A stretch of DNA of 64,000 nucleotides from Streptomyces sp. Z26 (GTDB lineage Bacteria > Actinomycetota > Actinomycetes > Streptomycetales > Streptomycetaceae): contig NZ_RCHV01000002.1 in assembly GCF_003665095.1 (NCBI RefSeq), positions 3,470,001 to 3,534,000 on the forward strand, read 5' to 3'. Positions 55,559 through 63,886 of this stretch are shown here, in pieces (positions within the stretch are counted from its first letter, which is position 1; each line of letters starts with the position of its first letter). Below the pieces are notes generated by a model. That model was not told the origin of the DNA and ran no database searches. It saw nothing but the letters and a program-made list of their open reading frames with translations. The position numbers and the translations under genes are program-made.

Positions 55559-56859
55559 GTGACCGTGGTGAGGGTGCCGAGAGGCACGGCCCCGAGCGGA
55601 ACGAGCCGGGCGGCCACGACGAACTCCCCCTGTCCGGCGCGCGGTCGGACGCGGACGGCGACGACGGTACGGAGGCGGGCCACGACGGCGCTGCCGGTAC
55701 GGTCCCGGGCCGCGACGCCGCCGACGACACCCTGGTGGACGGCGCCCCCGTGGTCGGGGCCGGCTCGGACGGCGGCGGGAGCCCCCGTACCGGCGAGGAC
55801 CCGGCCGACCTCGACGAGTTGACGCTCCGCCGTCTCCTGCACCAGACGGTCGGTGACCTGGAACCGTCCCCCGACACCCTCGAACACCTCCACCGCGCCG
55901 TACCGCACCGCCGCGCCCGTAAGCGGCAGGCGCTGGTCGGCGCGGCGGCGGCCGTCGTCCTCGGTGGCGCGGCGATACCCGCGGTGCTGCACACGGACCT
56001 CGTGCCGGGCGGCGGCGGGGAGAAGCCGATCAGCGCGGCCAGCCACTCCGAGACCCGCGGCCCCGGCGAGGAGCACGGCGGCCGGACCGGCGGCAGCGAC
56101 GCGCAGAGCCCGCAGCCCGGCGAGGAGACGGCGGGCGAGGAGGGGCAGGAGACCGCGGGCAGCGACTCCGCCTCCCCGACGGCGGGCGGCGACAGCGAGG
56201 GCACGGCCACCGCCGACATCTACGCCTCGGCGCCCACCTGCGCGCCCGACCAGCTCGGCCAGGGCACGGCAGACGTCGGGCAGCCGGACGGCGAGGGCCG
56301 TATCTACGGCTCGTTCGAGGTCACCAACACGTCGGCGGACCCCTGCGCGGTCGAGGGCGAGGGCATCGTCGGCGTCAGCGCGCTCGGGCGCGCCAACAAA
56401 GGCAACCTCCAGGTCGTCGACCACATCGCGGGCGACGGCACGGCGCTGCCCGATCCCGGGGTGGCGGCCGAGGAGCTGGTGCTCCAGCCCGGCGACGCGT
56501 ACATGGTGAAGTTCGCCTGGGTGCCCCGCGAGGGCGGCGGCCAGACCGGCTGCGACACGGCCACCTCGCCGCCGCCGGAGAGCGGCGACACCTCGGAGGG
56601 CGGCGACGGCACGCCCGCTTCGGGGCAGCCGTCCGAGGGCGGCGACGGCACCCCGGACGCCAGTGGCGGTTCGGGCACGTCGGGCGGCGGTACGAACGGG
56701 GGCGGCGGTTCGGACGGCGGCAACGGCGGTCCGGGCGGCGGCGCGGGCGTCTCCGTGAGCCACACCCCGGACGTCGGCCCCTCGGCGGCCGCGAGCACCG
56801 TACTGCCCGGCGCGTGCGCGGGCACCGTCTACCGTACGGGCGTGATCGCCGCGTCGTGA
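55555..56859 (+). CDS. Single-pass membrane protein coupled to the ECF sigma factor
   Basis: The 434-residue protein overlaps the sigma gene by ATGA. Residues 1-120 are an acidic, intracellular segment with a LTLRRLLHQTVGDLEPSPDTLEHLHRAVPHRRARKR stretch that resembles anti-sigma contact helices. A transmembrane helix lies near 126-145 (ALVGAAAAVVLGGAAIPAVL). A long Ser/Gly/Glu linker leads to an extracellular domain with two cysteine pairs (CAPDQLGQG...DPCAVEG; QTGCDTATS...GACAGTVYR) and a QVVDHIAGDGT motif, like DUF4232-type proteins. It is probably the sensor/anti-sigma partner; sigma binding is not demonstrated. Confidence 0.8.
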   Translation: MSDRGEGAERHGPERNEPGGHDELPLSGARSDADGDDGTEAGHDGAAGTVPGRDAADDTLVDGAPVVGAGSDGGGSPRTGEDPADLDELTLRRLLHQTVGDLEPSPDTLEHLHRAVPHRRARKRQALVGAAAAVVLGGAAIPAVLHTDLVPGGGGEKPISAASHSETRGPGEEHGGRTGGSDAQSPQPGEETAGEEGQETAGSDSASPTAGGDSEGTATADIYASAPTCAPDQLGQGTADVGQPDGEGRIYGSFEVTNTSADPCAVEGEGIVGVSALGRANKGNLQVVDHIAGDGTALPDPGVAAEELVLQPGDAYMVKFAWVPREGGGQTGCDTATSPPPESGDTSEGGDGTPASGQPSEGGDGTPDASGGSGTSGGGTNGGGGSDGGNGGPGGGAGVSVSHTPDVGPSAAASTVLPGACAGTVYRTGVIAAS

Positions 56860-56932
56860 CGGCCGCGCGCGGGGGCGGCCCACCGGCCGCCCCGGAGGCG
56901 GGCGGCGGGCGGGGGAGCCGTACGGTGGGGAT

Positions 56933-57835
56933 GTGTACCGGTTCCTGCTGACCCCGCGGTGGTGGGGGATCAACCTCTTCGTGGTGCTGTCGATCCCCGT
57001 GTGCCTCTTCATGGGCACCTGGCAGCTCGGCCGCTTCGACGCGCGCGTGGACAACCACCGCGAGCAGGAGCGCGCCGCGGCCGAGGCCGACCACGCGCGT
57101 GCCGAGCCGCTGGCCGGGCTGCTGCCGGTCACGCAGGAGACCAGCGGCCGTACGGCGCGGGTGACCGGGCGGTACGACGCGCGGCACCAACTCCTCGTCC
57201 CGGACCGTCGGTTGGACGGCGCGCGCGGCTTCTACGTGCTCAGCCTGCTGCGTACGGCGGACGGTGGCGGCGCCCGGTCGGACGCCCCCGCCCTGCCCGT
57301 CGTACGCGGCTGGCTCCCCGGCGACGCCGACCCCGCGCGCGTACCCGAGCTGCCGCGCGGCGAGGTGACGGTGACCGGCGCGCTCCAGGCGCCCGAGTCG
57401 CAGGGCACCACGGGCGCCACGCCGGGCGGCCTGCCGGAGGGGCAGCTCGGCATCATCAGCGACGCGACCCTGGTGAACCTGGTGCCGTACGGGGTGGAGC
57501 GCGCCTGGATCACGCTGCGCGACGCGGCGGCGCCGATGAAGCCGGTGCCGCCGGTCGCCCCCGCCAACTCGGGCCTCGACATGAAGGCCTTCCAGAACCT
57601 GGGCTACACCGCCGAGTGGTTCGTCTTCGCGGCGTTCGTGGTGTTCATGTGGTTCCGGCTGTTCCGGCGCGAGGTGGAGCTGGTGCGGGACGCCGAGCTG
57701 GGCCTGCTGCCCGACGTCCCGCGGGTCAGCGGCCCGTCGGGCCCGGCTGGCCGGCCGGACCCGGCTGATCCGTCGGACCCGTCGGCGTCCCCAGATGACG
57801 GGTCGCGAACTCGATCTCCAAGCGGAGCTGCTTGA
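56933..57835 (+). CDS. SURF1 family cytochrome oxidase assembly protein
   Basis: The 300-residue protein has the two-helix SURF1 layout: an N-terminal transmembrane segment (WWGINLFVVLSIPVCLFMGTWQLGRFDAR), a periplasmic domain with RRLDGARGFYVLSLL and VVRGWLPG, and a C-terminal helix (AEWFVFAAFVVFMWFRLFRREVELV). SURF1 helps insert haem a into cytochrome oxidase. The C-terminal 60 residues are Pro/Ser-rich and, unusually, overlap the 3' end of the convergent S9 peptidase gene by 110 bp. Confidence 0.92.
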   Translation: MYRFLLTPRWWGINLFVVLSIPVCLFMGTWQLGRFDARVDNHREQERAAAEADHARAEPLAGLLPVTQETSGRTARVTGRYDARHQLLVPDRRLDGARGFYVLSLLRTADGGGARSDAPALPVVRGWLPGDADPARVPELPRGEVTVTGALQAPESQGTTGATPGGLPEGQLGIISDATLVNLVPYGVERAWITLRDAAAPMKPVPPVAPANSGLDMKAFQNLGYTAEWFVFAAFVVFMWFRLFRREVELVRDAELGLLPDVPRVSGPSGPAGRPDPADPSDPSASPDDGSRTRSPSGAA

Positions 57836-59594
57836 TCCGCTCCTCCACGACCAGCGAGCCGTGGCCCGCGTCGTAGCGGTAGACCTCGTGCGGGTGGTCC
57901 CGCCCGGCCAGCCGCTCCACGTAGTTCTCCACCTGCCGGATCGGGCAGCGCGGGTCGTTGACGCCCGCCGAGATGTAGACGGGCGCGCGCACCCGGTCGA
58001 CGTACGTCAACGGGGACGACGCCGCGTACCGCTCCGGAACCTCCTCCGGGGTGCCGCCCAGCAGCGTGCGGTCCAGGGACTTGAGCGCCTCCATCTCGTC
58101 CTGGTACGCCGTCACGTAGTCCGCCACCGGCACCGCCGCCAGCCCGACCGCCCACGCGTCGGGCTGCGTGCCGAGGCCGAGCAGCGTCAGGTAGCCGCCC
58201 CAGGAGCCGCCCGCCAGCACCAGCCGCTCCGGGTCCGCGAGGCCCGACGAGACCGCCCACTCCCGTACGGCCGCCACGTCCTCCAACTCGATCAGGCCCA
58301 CGCGGTGCTTCAACGCGTCCGTCCAGGCCCGCCCGTAGCCCGTCGAGCCGCGGTAGTTGACGCGTACGACCGCGAAGCCGTGGTCCACCCAGGCCGCGGG
58401 CTGGCTCGCGAACGCGTCGCTGTCGTGCCAGGTCGGGCCGCCGTGCACGTCGAACACCGTGGGGAACGGGCCCTCGCCCGCCGGCCGCTGCACCAGCGCG
58501 TGCACCGTGCCGCCCGGACCCTCCACCCAGGCGTCCTCGACCGGCACGGACGGCGGCGCCTTCATGCCCGGCGGGTCGAGCACGACCTCGCCCGTCGTGG
58601 ACCGCACCTGCGGCGGCAGGGCCGCCGACGACCACAGGTACTCGACGGTGCCGTCCGGCCGCGCCGTCGCGCCCGACACCGAACCGTCCGGGGTCGGCAC
58701 CCGTACGAGGTCGCCGGTCGCCGTCTCGTACCGCCACATCTCGCTGCGCGCCTGGTGGCTGTGGACGACGAGCAGCGCGCTGCCGTCCGGATACCACTCG
58801 GCGCCGACATCGCCCGGCAGGTCGATCGCCAGGTCCGTGGTCTCCCCGGTCAGCGGGTCCCAGATCATCGGCTCCCAGCGGCCCCGCCGCTGGTGCCCCA
58901 CGAGCAGGCGGCTGTCCCCGGCGACGGGCGCGAACCCCAGCACCGTCAGGCCCAGTTCGCGGGTGCCGCCCGCCGAGTCGTCCAGTTCCGCGACGGTCGT
59001 GCCGTCGGGCCGGACCACGCGCAGCGCCGAGTGCATCGCGTCGCCGTGCTCGGTGTGCTCCACGGCGACCAGCCCGCCGTCGTGGCTCAGGTCACCGACG
59101 CCCGCGGACTCCGCGTGCCGGTAGATCTCCACGGGCTCGGCCCCGGGCCGTACGACGTGCAGCGTCGAGCCCTCCTCGTCCGTGGAACGGCCCACCACGG
59201 CGCCGCCGTCGCGGCCGAGCGCGAGCCCCGCCGGGTAGGCGGCGGCCAGGCCGGGCGTCGCGGGCTCGTCGTCGCCGCCGCCGAACGGCTGGCGCATCCA
59301 CACGCCGAACTCGTCGCCGTCCGTGTCCGAGAACCACCAGATCCACTCGCCGTCCGGGGTGAGGACGCCGTCGGTGGTGCCGTTCGGCCGGTCCGTGACC
59401 TGCCGCTGCCCGCCGGTCGCGCGGTCCCAGGCGTACAGCTCGAAGGTGCCGGTGGCGTTCGAGACGAACAGCGCCCGGTCCGGGGCGTCCTCCGCCCAGT
59501 CGGGCAGGCCGGTACGGGGGGCGCGGAACCGCTTCTCCCAGTTCGGCAGGGCGTCGGCGGGGTCGCTGCCCGTGGGTTCTGTCTGCTGCGTCAT
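57726..59594 (-). CDS. S9 family prolyl oligopeptidase
   Basis: The 622-residue protein starts at ATG 59594. An N-terminal beta-propeller (about 30-330: repeated WDRATGGQRQVT, DLSHDGGLVAVEHT, WDPLTGETTDLAID, ...) is followed by an alpha/beta hydrolase domain with Ser in GGSWGGYLTLLG, Asp in GVNDPRCPI and His in YDAGHGSLV. It is a dipeptidyl or acylaminoacyl peptidase-like enzyme, probably cytoplasmic since no signal peptide is seen. The C-terminal tail overlaps the convergent surf1 gene by 110 bp. Confidence 0.94.
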   Translation of the reverse strand: MTQQTEPTGSDPADALPNWEKRFRAPRTGLPDWAEDAPDRALFVSNATGTFELYAWDRATGGQRQVTDRPNGTTDGVLTPDGEWIWWFSDTDGDEFGVWMRQPFGGGDDEPATPGLAAAYPAGLALGRDGGAVVGRSTDEEGSTLHVVRPGAEPVEIYRHAESAGVGDLSHDGGLVAVEHTEHGDAMHSALRVVRPDGTTVAELDDSAGGTRELGLTVLGFAPVAGDSRLLVGHQRRGRWEPMIWDPLTGETTDLAIDLPGDVGAEWYPDGSALLVVHSHQARSEMWRYETATGDLVRVPTPDGSVSGATARPDGTVEYLWSSAALPPQVRSTTGEVVLDPPGMKAPPSVPVEDAWVEGPGGTVHALVQRPAGEGPFPTVFDVHGGPTWHDSDAFASQPAAWVDHGFAVVRVNYRGSTGYGRAWTDALKHRVGLIELEDVAAVREWAVSSGLADPERLVLAGGSWGGYLTLLGLGTQPDAWAVGLAAVPVADYVTAYQDEMEALKSLDRTLLGGTPEEVPERYAASSPLTYVDRVRAPVYISAGVNDPRCPIRQVENYVERLAGRDHPHEVYRYDAGHGSLVVEERIKQLRLEIEFATRHLGTPTGPTDQPGPAGQPGPTGR

Positions 59595-59818
59595 GCGCCC
59601 ATTCTCCGTCCCGTACGTCGCCGTGCCGCGCCCCGGGGTGCCGCGGGTGCGGCCGTACGCGGGCGGCGGGGCCAGGGGGGAACGGGTAGCCCGGCAAGTA
59701 CGCCCATGTGGGTGCCCAAACGGAGCCGTACGAGTGAAGGCCGAGAACTTCCGGCGGGTGGCGCAGTTGTTCAGTGCGCTCCGGCAGCGGGGCATTCCAT
59801 GATCCGGAAGGAAGACTC

Positions 59819-60232
59819 GTGCTCAAGAAGGTTCTTGCTACGGCTGCTGTGGCCGCCTCCGTCGTCGGTGTCAGCGGTGCCATCGCGGCCCCCGCCATGG
59901 CGGTGGGTGACGAACACGGTGGCCAGGAGTCCGTCACCGGCAACGGCTCGATGGAGATGTACGGCAACACCACCACGGGCGGGAAGATGAGCCCGAACAT
60001 GGCGCTGGTCAACGGCTCCCTGAACAACGTCTGCGTGGGTGTCCCGATCAACAAGGTGGACGCCACCAGCCTGGTCGGCCTCGTGCCGGTCGGCGTTCAG
60101 GACCTGCTCACCAGCTCCAACAACCAGAACTGCGCGGACAACTCCACGCAGATCGACGGCGACGACCCGCTGTCGCACCTTCTCGAGGACATCCCGGTCC
60201 TCTCCGAGAACGGTGCCAACACGGCCAGCTGA
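59819..60232 (+). CDS. Rodlin-like secreted surface protein
   Basis: The 137-residue precursor begins with a signal peptide (KKVLATAAVAASVVGVSGAIAAPAMA, cleavage near AMA). The mature part contains GGQESVTGNGSMEMYGNTTTGGKMSPNM and LNNVCVGVPINKVDATSLVGLVPVGVQDLLTSSNNQNCADNST, the family features of rodlins (RdlA/RdlB), which organise chaplin fibrils into rodlets on aerial hyphae and spores. GTG 59819 follows GGAAGGAAG. S. coelicolor has an rdlA/rdlB pair with chaplins nearby; here only one copy and no chaplin lies in the window. Confidence 0.92.
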   Translation: MLKKVLATAAVAASVVGVSGAIAAPAMAVGDEHGGQESVTGNGSMEMYGNTTTGGKMSPNMALVNGSLNNVCVGVPINKVDATSLVGLVPVGVQDLLTSSNNQNCADNSTQIDGDDPLSHLLEDIPVLSENGANTAS

Positions 60233-60244
60233 CGGCCTCACGCT

Positions 60245-60276
60245 CCCGGGCCGCCGACCCCCCTCGGCGGCCCGGG
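60245..60276 (+). terminator. Terminator hairpin 1 after the rodlin gene
   Basis: CCCGGGCCGCCGA (60245-60257) pairs with TCGGCGGCCCGGG (60264-60276) around six C residues, a perfect 13-bp stem 12 bp after the rodlin stop. Confidence 0.85.
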
Positions 60277-60291
60277 TACAGCACCCCGGGC

Positions 60292-60319
60292 CCGGACGGC
60301 CGCCTTGTCGGCCGTCCGG
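60292..60319 (+). terminator. Terminator hairpin 2 after the rodlin gene
   Basis: CCGGACGGCCG (60292-60302) pairs with CGGCCGTCCGG (60309-60319) around CCTTGT. It sits directly behind hairpin 1 in a 390-bp gap that otherwise has no gene, and must precede the cobL promoter. Confidence 0.8.
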
Positions 60320-60622
60320 CCGGGACAGCACCACAACGGGTCCGGTCCCTCCCTCCAAGCGACCGGTGACCCCGCCCCCCACGGCCCCCCGGGCCGGAAC
60401 GTTCCGTTCCGAGCCGGGGGGCCGTCGCGTGCGCGGGCGGAGCCGCGCCGTACAGTGCGGAGACGTCCCAGGTCGCCGCCGTACGCCGGTGCCCTCCGCA
60501 CCCTCGGCGCCGTACGGCGCTCCCCCGCGCGGAGCGCGCCGACGCCGTACGCGGTGGCCGTACGCTCCCGCCGGAGGCGTGCCCGCCGCCCTCCGTGCGC
60601 CGAACGACTGAGGTTGCCCACC

Positions 60623-62053
60623 GTGAACTCCGCGCCTGTGCCGGACGCTTCGGACGCGCCCGTGGTGGTCACCGTCGTCGGCATCGGCGCCGACGGGTGG
60701 GGCGGGCTCACCGACGCCTCGCGTGACGTGCTGCGCGCCGCCGGTGTCGTGGTCGGCGGCCCCCGGCAACTGGCGCTGCTGCCGCCGGAGTGCGTGGGGG
60801 AGCGTGTGCCGTGGCCGTCGCCGCTGCGCCCCGCCGTACCGGGACTGGCCGCCGCCCACCGCGACCGCGGGCTCGCGGTGCTGGCCAGCGGCGACCCCCT
60901 GTTCCACGGCATCGGGCGCACCCTCGTCGACGTCCTCGGGGCGGACGCGGTGCGGGTGCTGCCGCACCCGTCCTCCGTGTCGTACGCCTGCGCCCGGCTC
61001 GGCTGGGCCGTGGAGGACACCGTCGTCGTCACGGTCGTCGGGCGCCCGACGGCGCGGCTGGCGGCCGCCCTCCACGACGGACGGCGGGTACTCGTCCTCA
61101 GCGCCGGGTCCGCGACCCCGGCCGAGGTCGCCGCGCTGCTGCGCGCGCGGGGCTTCGGGCCCAGCCGGTTGCGGGTGCTGGAGCAGTTGGGCGGGGCGCG
61201 CGAGCGGAGCCGGGAGGGGACGGCGGACACGTGGGGCGGCGTCTCCGAGGGTGCCGCTTCCGCGGGCGCGGGCACGGGTGCGGGCGCGGGGAGCGGTGCG
61301 AGCGGGCCGGTCGACCCGCTGAACGTCGTCGCCGTCGACTGCCGCCGCGCCCCCGACGCCCTCCGCCTCGGCGCCGTACCGGGCCTGCCCGACGCCGCGT
61401 ACGAGCACGACGGCCAGCTCACCAAGCGCCACGTGCGCGCCGCCACCCTCGCCGCCCTCGCGCCCGCCCCCGGCGAACTGCTGTGGGACGTCGGCGGCGG
61501 CTCCGGCTCGATCGCCGCGGAATGGCTGCGTACGCACCCCTCGTGCCGCGCCGTCAGCGTCGAACGGGACCCGGAACGGGCGGCCCGTATCGCCCGGAAC
61601 GCCGACACGCTCGGCGTCCCCGGCCTCGACGTCGTCACCGGCGCGGCGCCCGCCGCGCTCGACGGACTGCCCACGCCCGACGCGGTGTTCGTCGGCGGCG
61701 GGCTCACCGCGCCCGGCCTGCTCGACGCCTGTTGGGCGGCGCTGCCCGAGGGCGGGCGGCTCGTCGCGAACACGGTGACGCTGGAGTCCGAGGCGCTGCT
61801 CGCGGACTGGTACCGGCGGCACGGCGGCGAACTCGTACGCCTCGCCATCGCACACGCCGTACCCGTCGGCGGGTTCACCGGCTGGCGGCAGGCGATGCCC
61901 GTGACGCAGTGGTCCGCCGTACGCGGGCCACATGCCGTGGGGGACGGGCGTGGTGCGGGTGCGGGTGCTGGCGTGGCGGCTGGTGCGGGTGGGGGAGACA
62001 GGGCGGCCGGGGCCGCCGTAGGCGAAGGGACCGGAGGCGGCGCGACACCATGA
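60623..62053 (+). CDS. cobL: Precorrin-6B C5,15-methyltransferase (CbiE-CbiT fusion)
   Basis: The 476-residue fusion has an N-terminal CbiE tetrapyrrole methyltransferase domain (VVVTVVGIGADGWGGLTDASRDVL; LAVLASGDPLFHGIG) to about residue 210, then a CbiT decarboxylase/methyltransferase domain (KRHVRAATLAALAPAPGELLWDVGGGSGSIAAEW; NADTLGVPG). A Gly/Ala-rich linker of about 25 residues joins them, and the C-terminus is Gly/Ala-rich. GTG 60623 has GAGG ten bases upstream. In the aerobic cobalamin route CobL methylates C5 and C15 and decarboxylates the acetate side chain. It overlaps cobM by ATGA. Confidence 0.95.
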   Translation: MNSAPVPDASDAPVVVTVVGIGADGWGGLTDASRDVLRAAGVVVGGPRQLALLPPECVGERVPWPSPLRPAVPGLAAAHRDRGLAVLASGDPLFHGIGRTLVDVLGADAVRVLPHPSSVSYACARLGWAVEDTVVVTVVGRPTARLAAALHDGRRVLVLSAGSATPAEVAALLRARGFGPSRLRVLEQLGGARERSREGTADTWGGVSEGAASAGAGTGAGAGSGASGPVDPLNVVAVDCRRAPDALRLGAVPGLPDAAYEHDGQLTKRHVRAATLAALAPAPGELLWDVGGGSGSIAAEWLRTHPSCRAVSVERDPERAARIARNADTLGVPGLDVVTGAAPAALDGLPTPDAVFVGGGLTAPGLLDACWAALPEGGRLVANTVTLESEALLADWYRRHGGELVRLAIAHAVPVGGFTGWRQAMPVTQWSAVRGPHAVGDGRGAGAGAGVAAGAGGGDRAAGAAVGEGTGGGATP

Positions 62054-62799
62054 CCGTGTACTTCATCGGCGCCGGACCGGGCGCCGCCGACCTGATCACC
62101 GTGCGCGGCGCGCGTACGCTCGCCGCCTGCCACGTCTGCCTGTACGCGGGCAGCCTCGTACCGCCCGAACTGCTCGCCGAGTGCCCGCCCGGCGCACGCC
62201 TCGTGGACACCGCGCAACTCGACCTGGACGAGATCACCGCCGAGTTCACGCGCGCGCACGCCGCCGGGCACGACGTGGCGCGGCTGCACTCCGGCGACCC
62301 GTCCGTGTTCAGCGCCGTCGCGGAGCAGATGCGGCGGCTGGACGCGGCGGGCGTGCCGTACGAAGTGGTGCCGGGCGTGCCCGCGTTCGCCGCTGCCGCC
62401 GCCGCCCTCAAGCGCGAACTGACCGTGCCCACGGTCGGGCAGACCGTCATCCTCACGCGCGTCGCCCAGCGTGCCACGGCCATGCCCGAGGGCGAGGACC
62501 TGGCGACGCTCGGCCGCAGCGGCGCGCTCCTCGTACTGCACCTGGCGACCGGCTACGCCGACCGCGTCGCCGCCGAACTCCTCCCGCACTACGGCGCGGA
62601 CTGCCCCGCCGCCGTCGTCGCCCTCGCCAGCCGCCCCGGCGAACTCGTCCTGCGCGGCACCCTCGCGGACATCGCCGACCAGGTCCGGGAGGCGGGCGTG
62701 AAGCGTACGGCGGTGATCCTCGTCGGACGTACGCTCGCGGCGGAGCACTTCGGTGACAGCCACCTCTACTCGGCGGCGAGGCACCGACCGGGACGCTGA
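62050..62799 (+). CDS. cobM: Precorrin-4 C11-methyltransferase
   Basis: The 249-residue protein starts MTVYFIGAGPGAADLITVRGARTL, with LYAGSLVPPELLAECPPGA and RLHSGDPSVFSAVAEQMRRLDAAGVPYEVVPGVPAF, the full signature of CobM/CbiF tetrapyrrole methyltransferases. It overlaps cobL by ATGA, so the two are co-translated. It methylates C11 of precorrin-4. The region between its stop and cobK contains a 14-bp tandem repeat. Confidence 0.96.
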   Translation: MTVYFIGAGPGAADLITVRGARTLAACHVCLYAGSLVPPELLAECPPGARLVDTAQLDLDEITAEFTRAHAAGHDVARLHSGDPSVFSAVAEQMRRLDAAGVPYEVVPGVPAFAAAAAALKRELTVPTVGQTVILTRVAQRATAMPEGEDLATLGRSGALLVLHLATGYADRVAAELLPHYGADCPAAVVALASRPGELVLRGTLADIADQVREAGVKRTAVILVGRTLAAEHFGDSHLYSAARHRPGR

Positions 62800-62812
62800 G
62801 CTCGTCCGAGCG

Positions 62813-62924
62813 TTCGCGGAGGAACGTTCGCGGAGGGGTCTCCGCAAACGGACCTTCGCGGAGGGTTCTTTGCGAAGAACCCTTTGCGGAGGGTTCTTCG
62901 CGGACGACTCTTCGCGGACACTTC
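62813..62924. repeat. Eight-unit 14-bp tandem repeat between cobM and cobK
   Basis: Units begin exactly every 14 bp at 62813, 62827, 62841, 62855, 62869, 62883, 62897 and 62911, with approximate consensus TTCGCGGAGGGTTC. Units three and five are the most diverged. GGGTTCTT (62863-62870) and AAGAACCC (62875-62882) make a perfect 8-bp hairpin with a TGCG loop. No gene explains it, and 14 is not a multiple of three. Confidence 0.88.
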
Positions 62925-62959
62925 CGTGCAGACGCCGCCCACCCACGAGAGGCCGCCGG

Positions 62960-63832
62960 ATGCCCGCCGCTCCCCGGACCCCCGAACCGTCGCCCCCCGC
63001 GCGGGAGGCGTTGCGACACGTGCTGATCCTCGGCGGTACGACCGAGGCGCGTCGTCTCGCCGAGGTGCTGCACGCCGACCACTCCGCCGCGGACGGCTCC
63101 GACCCGGACGGCGTCCGCGCGCGCGGTGGCGGGCTGCGGGTGACGACCTCCCTCGCGGGGCGCGTCGCCCGGCCCGTGCTGCCGCCCGGCGAGGCGCGGA
63201 CCGGTGGCTTCGGTGGCACCGAGGGGCTCGTACGCTGGCTGCGCGAGCACCACGTGCACGCACTTGTCGACGCCACCCACCCCTTCGCCGGGACGATCAG
63301 CCAGCACGCGGCCCGCGCCGCCGCTGCCGCCCGCGTCCCGCTGCTCGCCGTGCGCCGACCCGGCTGGGTCCCCGGCGAGGGCGACGACTGGCACCCGGTG
63401 GACTCCCTGGAGGAGGCCGCCGCGCTGCTCCCCACGCTGGGGCGGCGGGTGTTCCTGACGACGGGACGTACGGGACTCGCCGCGTTCACCGGGCCGGAAG
63501 GGCGGGACGGCCCGGACGGGCAGCACGGCCCGGACGGGCTGTGGTTCCTCGTACGGTCCGTGGACCCGCCGGAGGGCGAGCTGCCCGCGAACGCCGAAGT
63601 GCTGCTGGACCGCGGCCCGTTCACGCTCGACGGGGAACGCGCCCTGCTGCGCGCGCACCGCGTCGACGTGCTCGTCACCAAGGACAGCGGCGGCGCCGCC
63701 ACCGCCCCGAAGCTCACCGCCGCGCGCGAGGCGGGGCTGCCGGTGGTGGTCGTACGGCGGCCCGCGCCACCCGAGGGCGTACGGGCCGTGGCCACGGCCG
63801 AGGAGGCGGCCCGGTGGGTACGGGGCGGGTGA
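62960..63832 (+). CDS. cobK: Precorrin-6A reductase CobK
   Basis: The 290-residue protein has HVLILGGTTEARRLAEVLHA at the N-terminus, then VHALVDATHPFAGTISQHAARAA and VLVTKDSGGAATAPKLTAAREAGLPVVVVRRP, the CobK/CbiJ signature. It reduces precorrin-6A with NADPH after the CobM step. ATG 62960 lies seven bases after GAGAGG. It is separated from cobM by 160 bp that carry a tandem 14-bp array, so its expression may differ from cobLM. Confidence 0.94.
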   Translation: MPAAPRTPEPSPPAREALRHVLILGGTTEARRLAEVLHADHSAADGSDPDGVRARGGGLRVTTSLAGRVARPVLPPGEARTGGFGGTEGLVRWLREHHVHALVDATHPFAGTISQHAARAAAAARVPLLAVRRPGWVPGEGDDWHPVDSLEEAAALLPTLGRRVFLTTGRTGLAAFTGPEGRDGPDGQHGPDGLWFLVRSVDPPEGELPANAEVLLDRGPFTLDGERALLRAHRVDVLVTKDSGGAATAPKLTAAREAGLPVVVVRRPAPPEGVRAVATAEEAARWVRGG

Positions 63833-63886
63833 GGCGGCGGGTCCGGCCCCACGCCCCCCGGCCCCTCCCGGCCCGCCCCGCCCGGC

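Noticed and set aside
60320..60622. Cobalamin riboswitch upstream of cobL
   Set aside because: No B12-box-like element was recognised; the gap is occupied mainly by rodlin terminators and plain GC-rich DNA.
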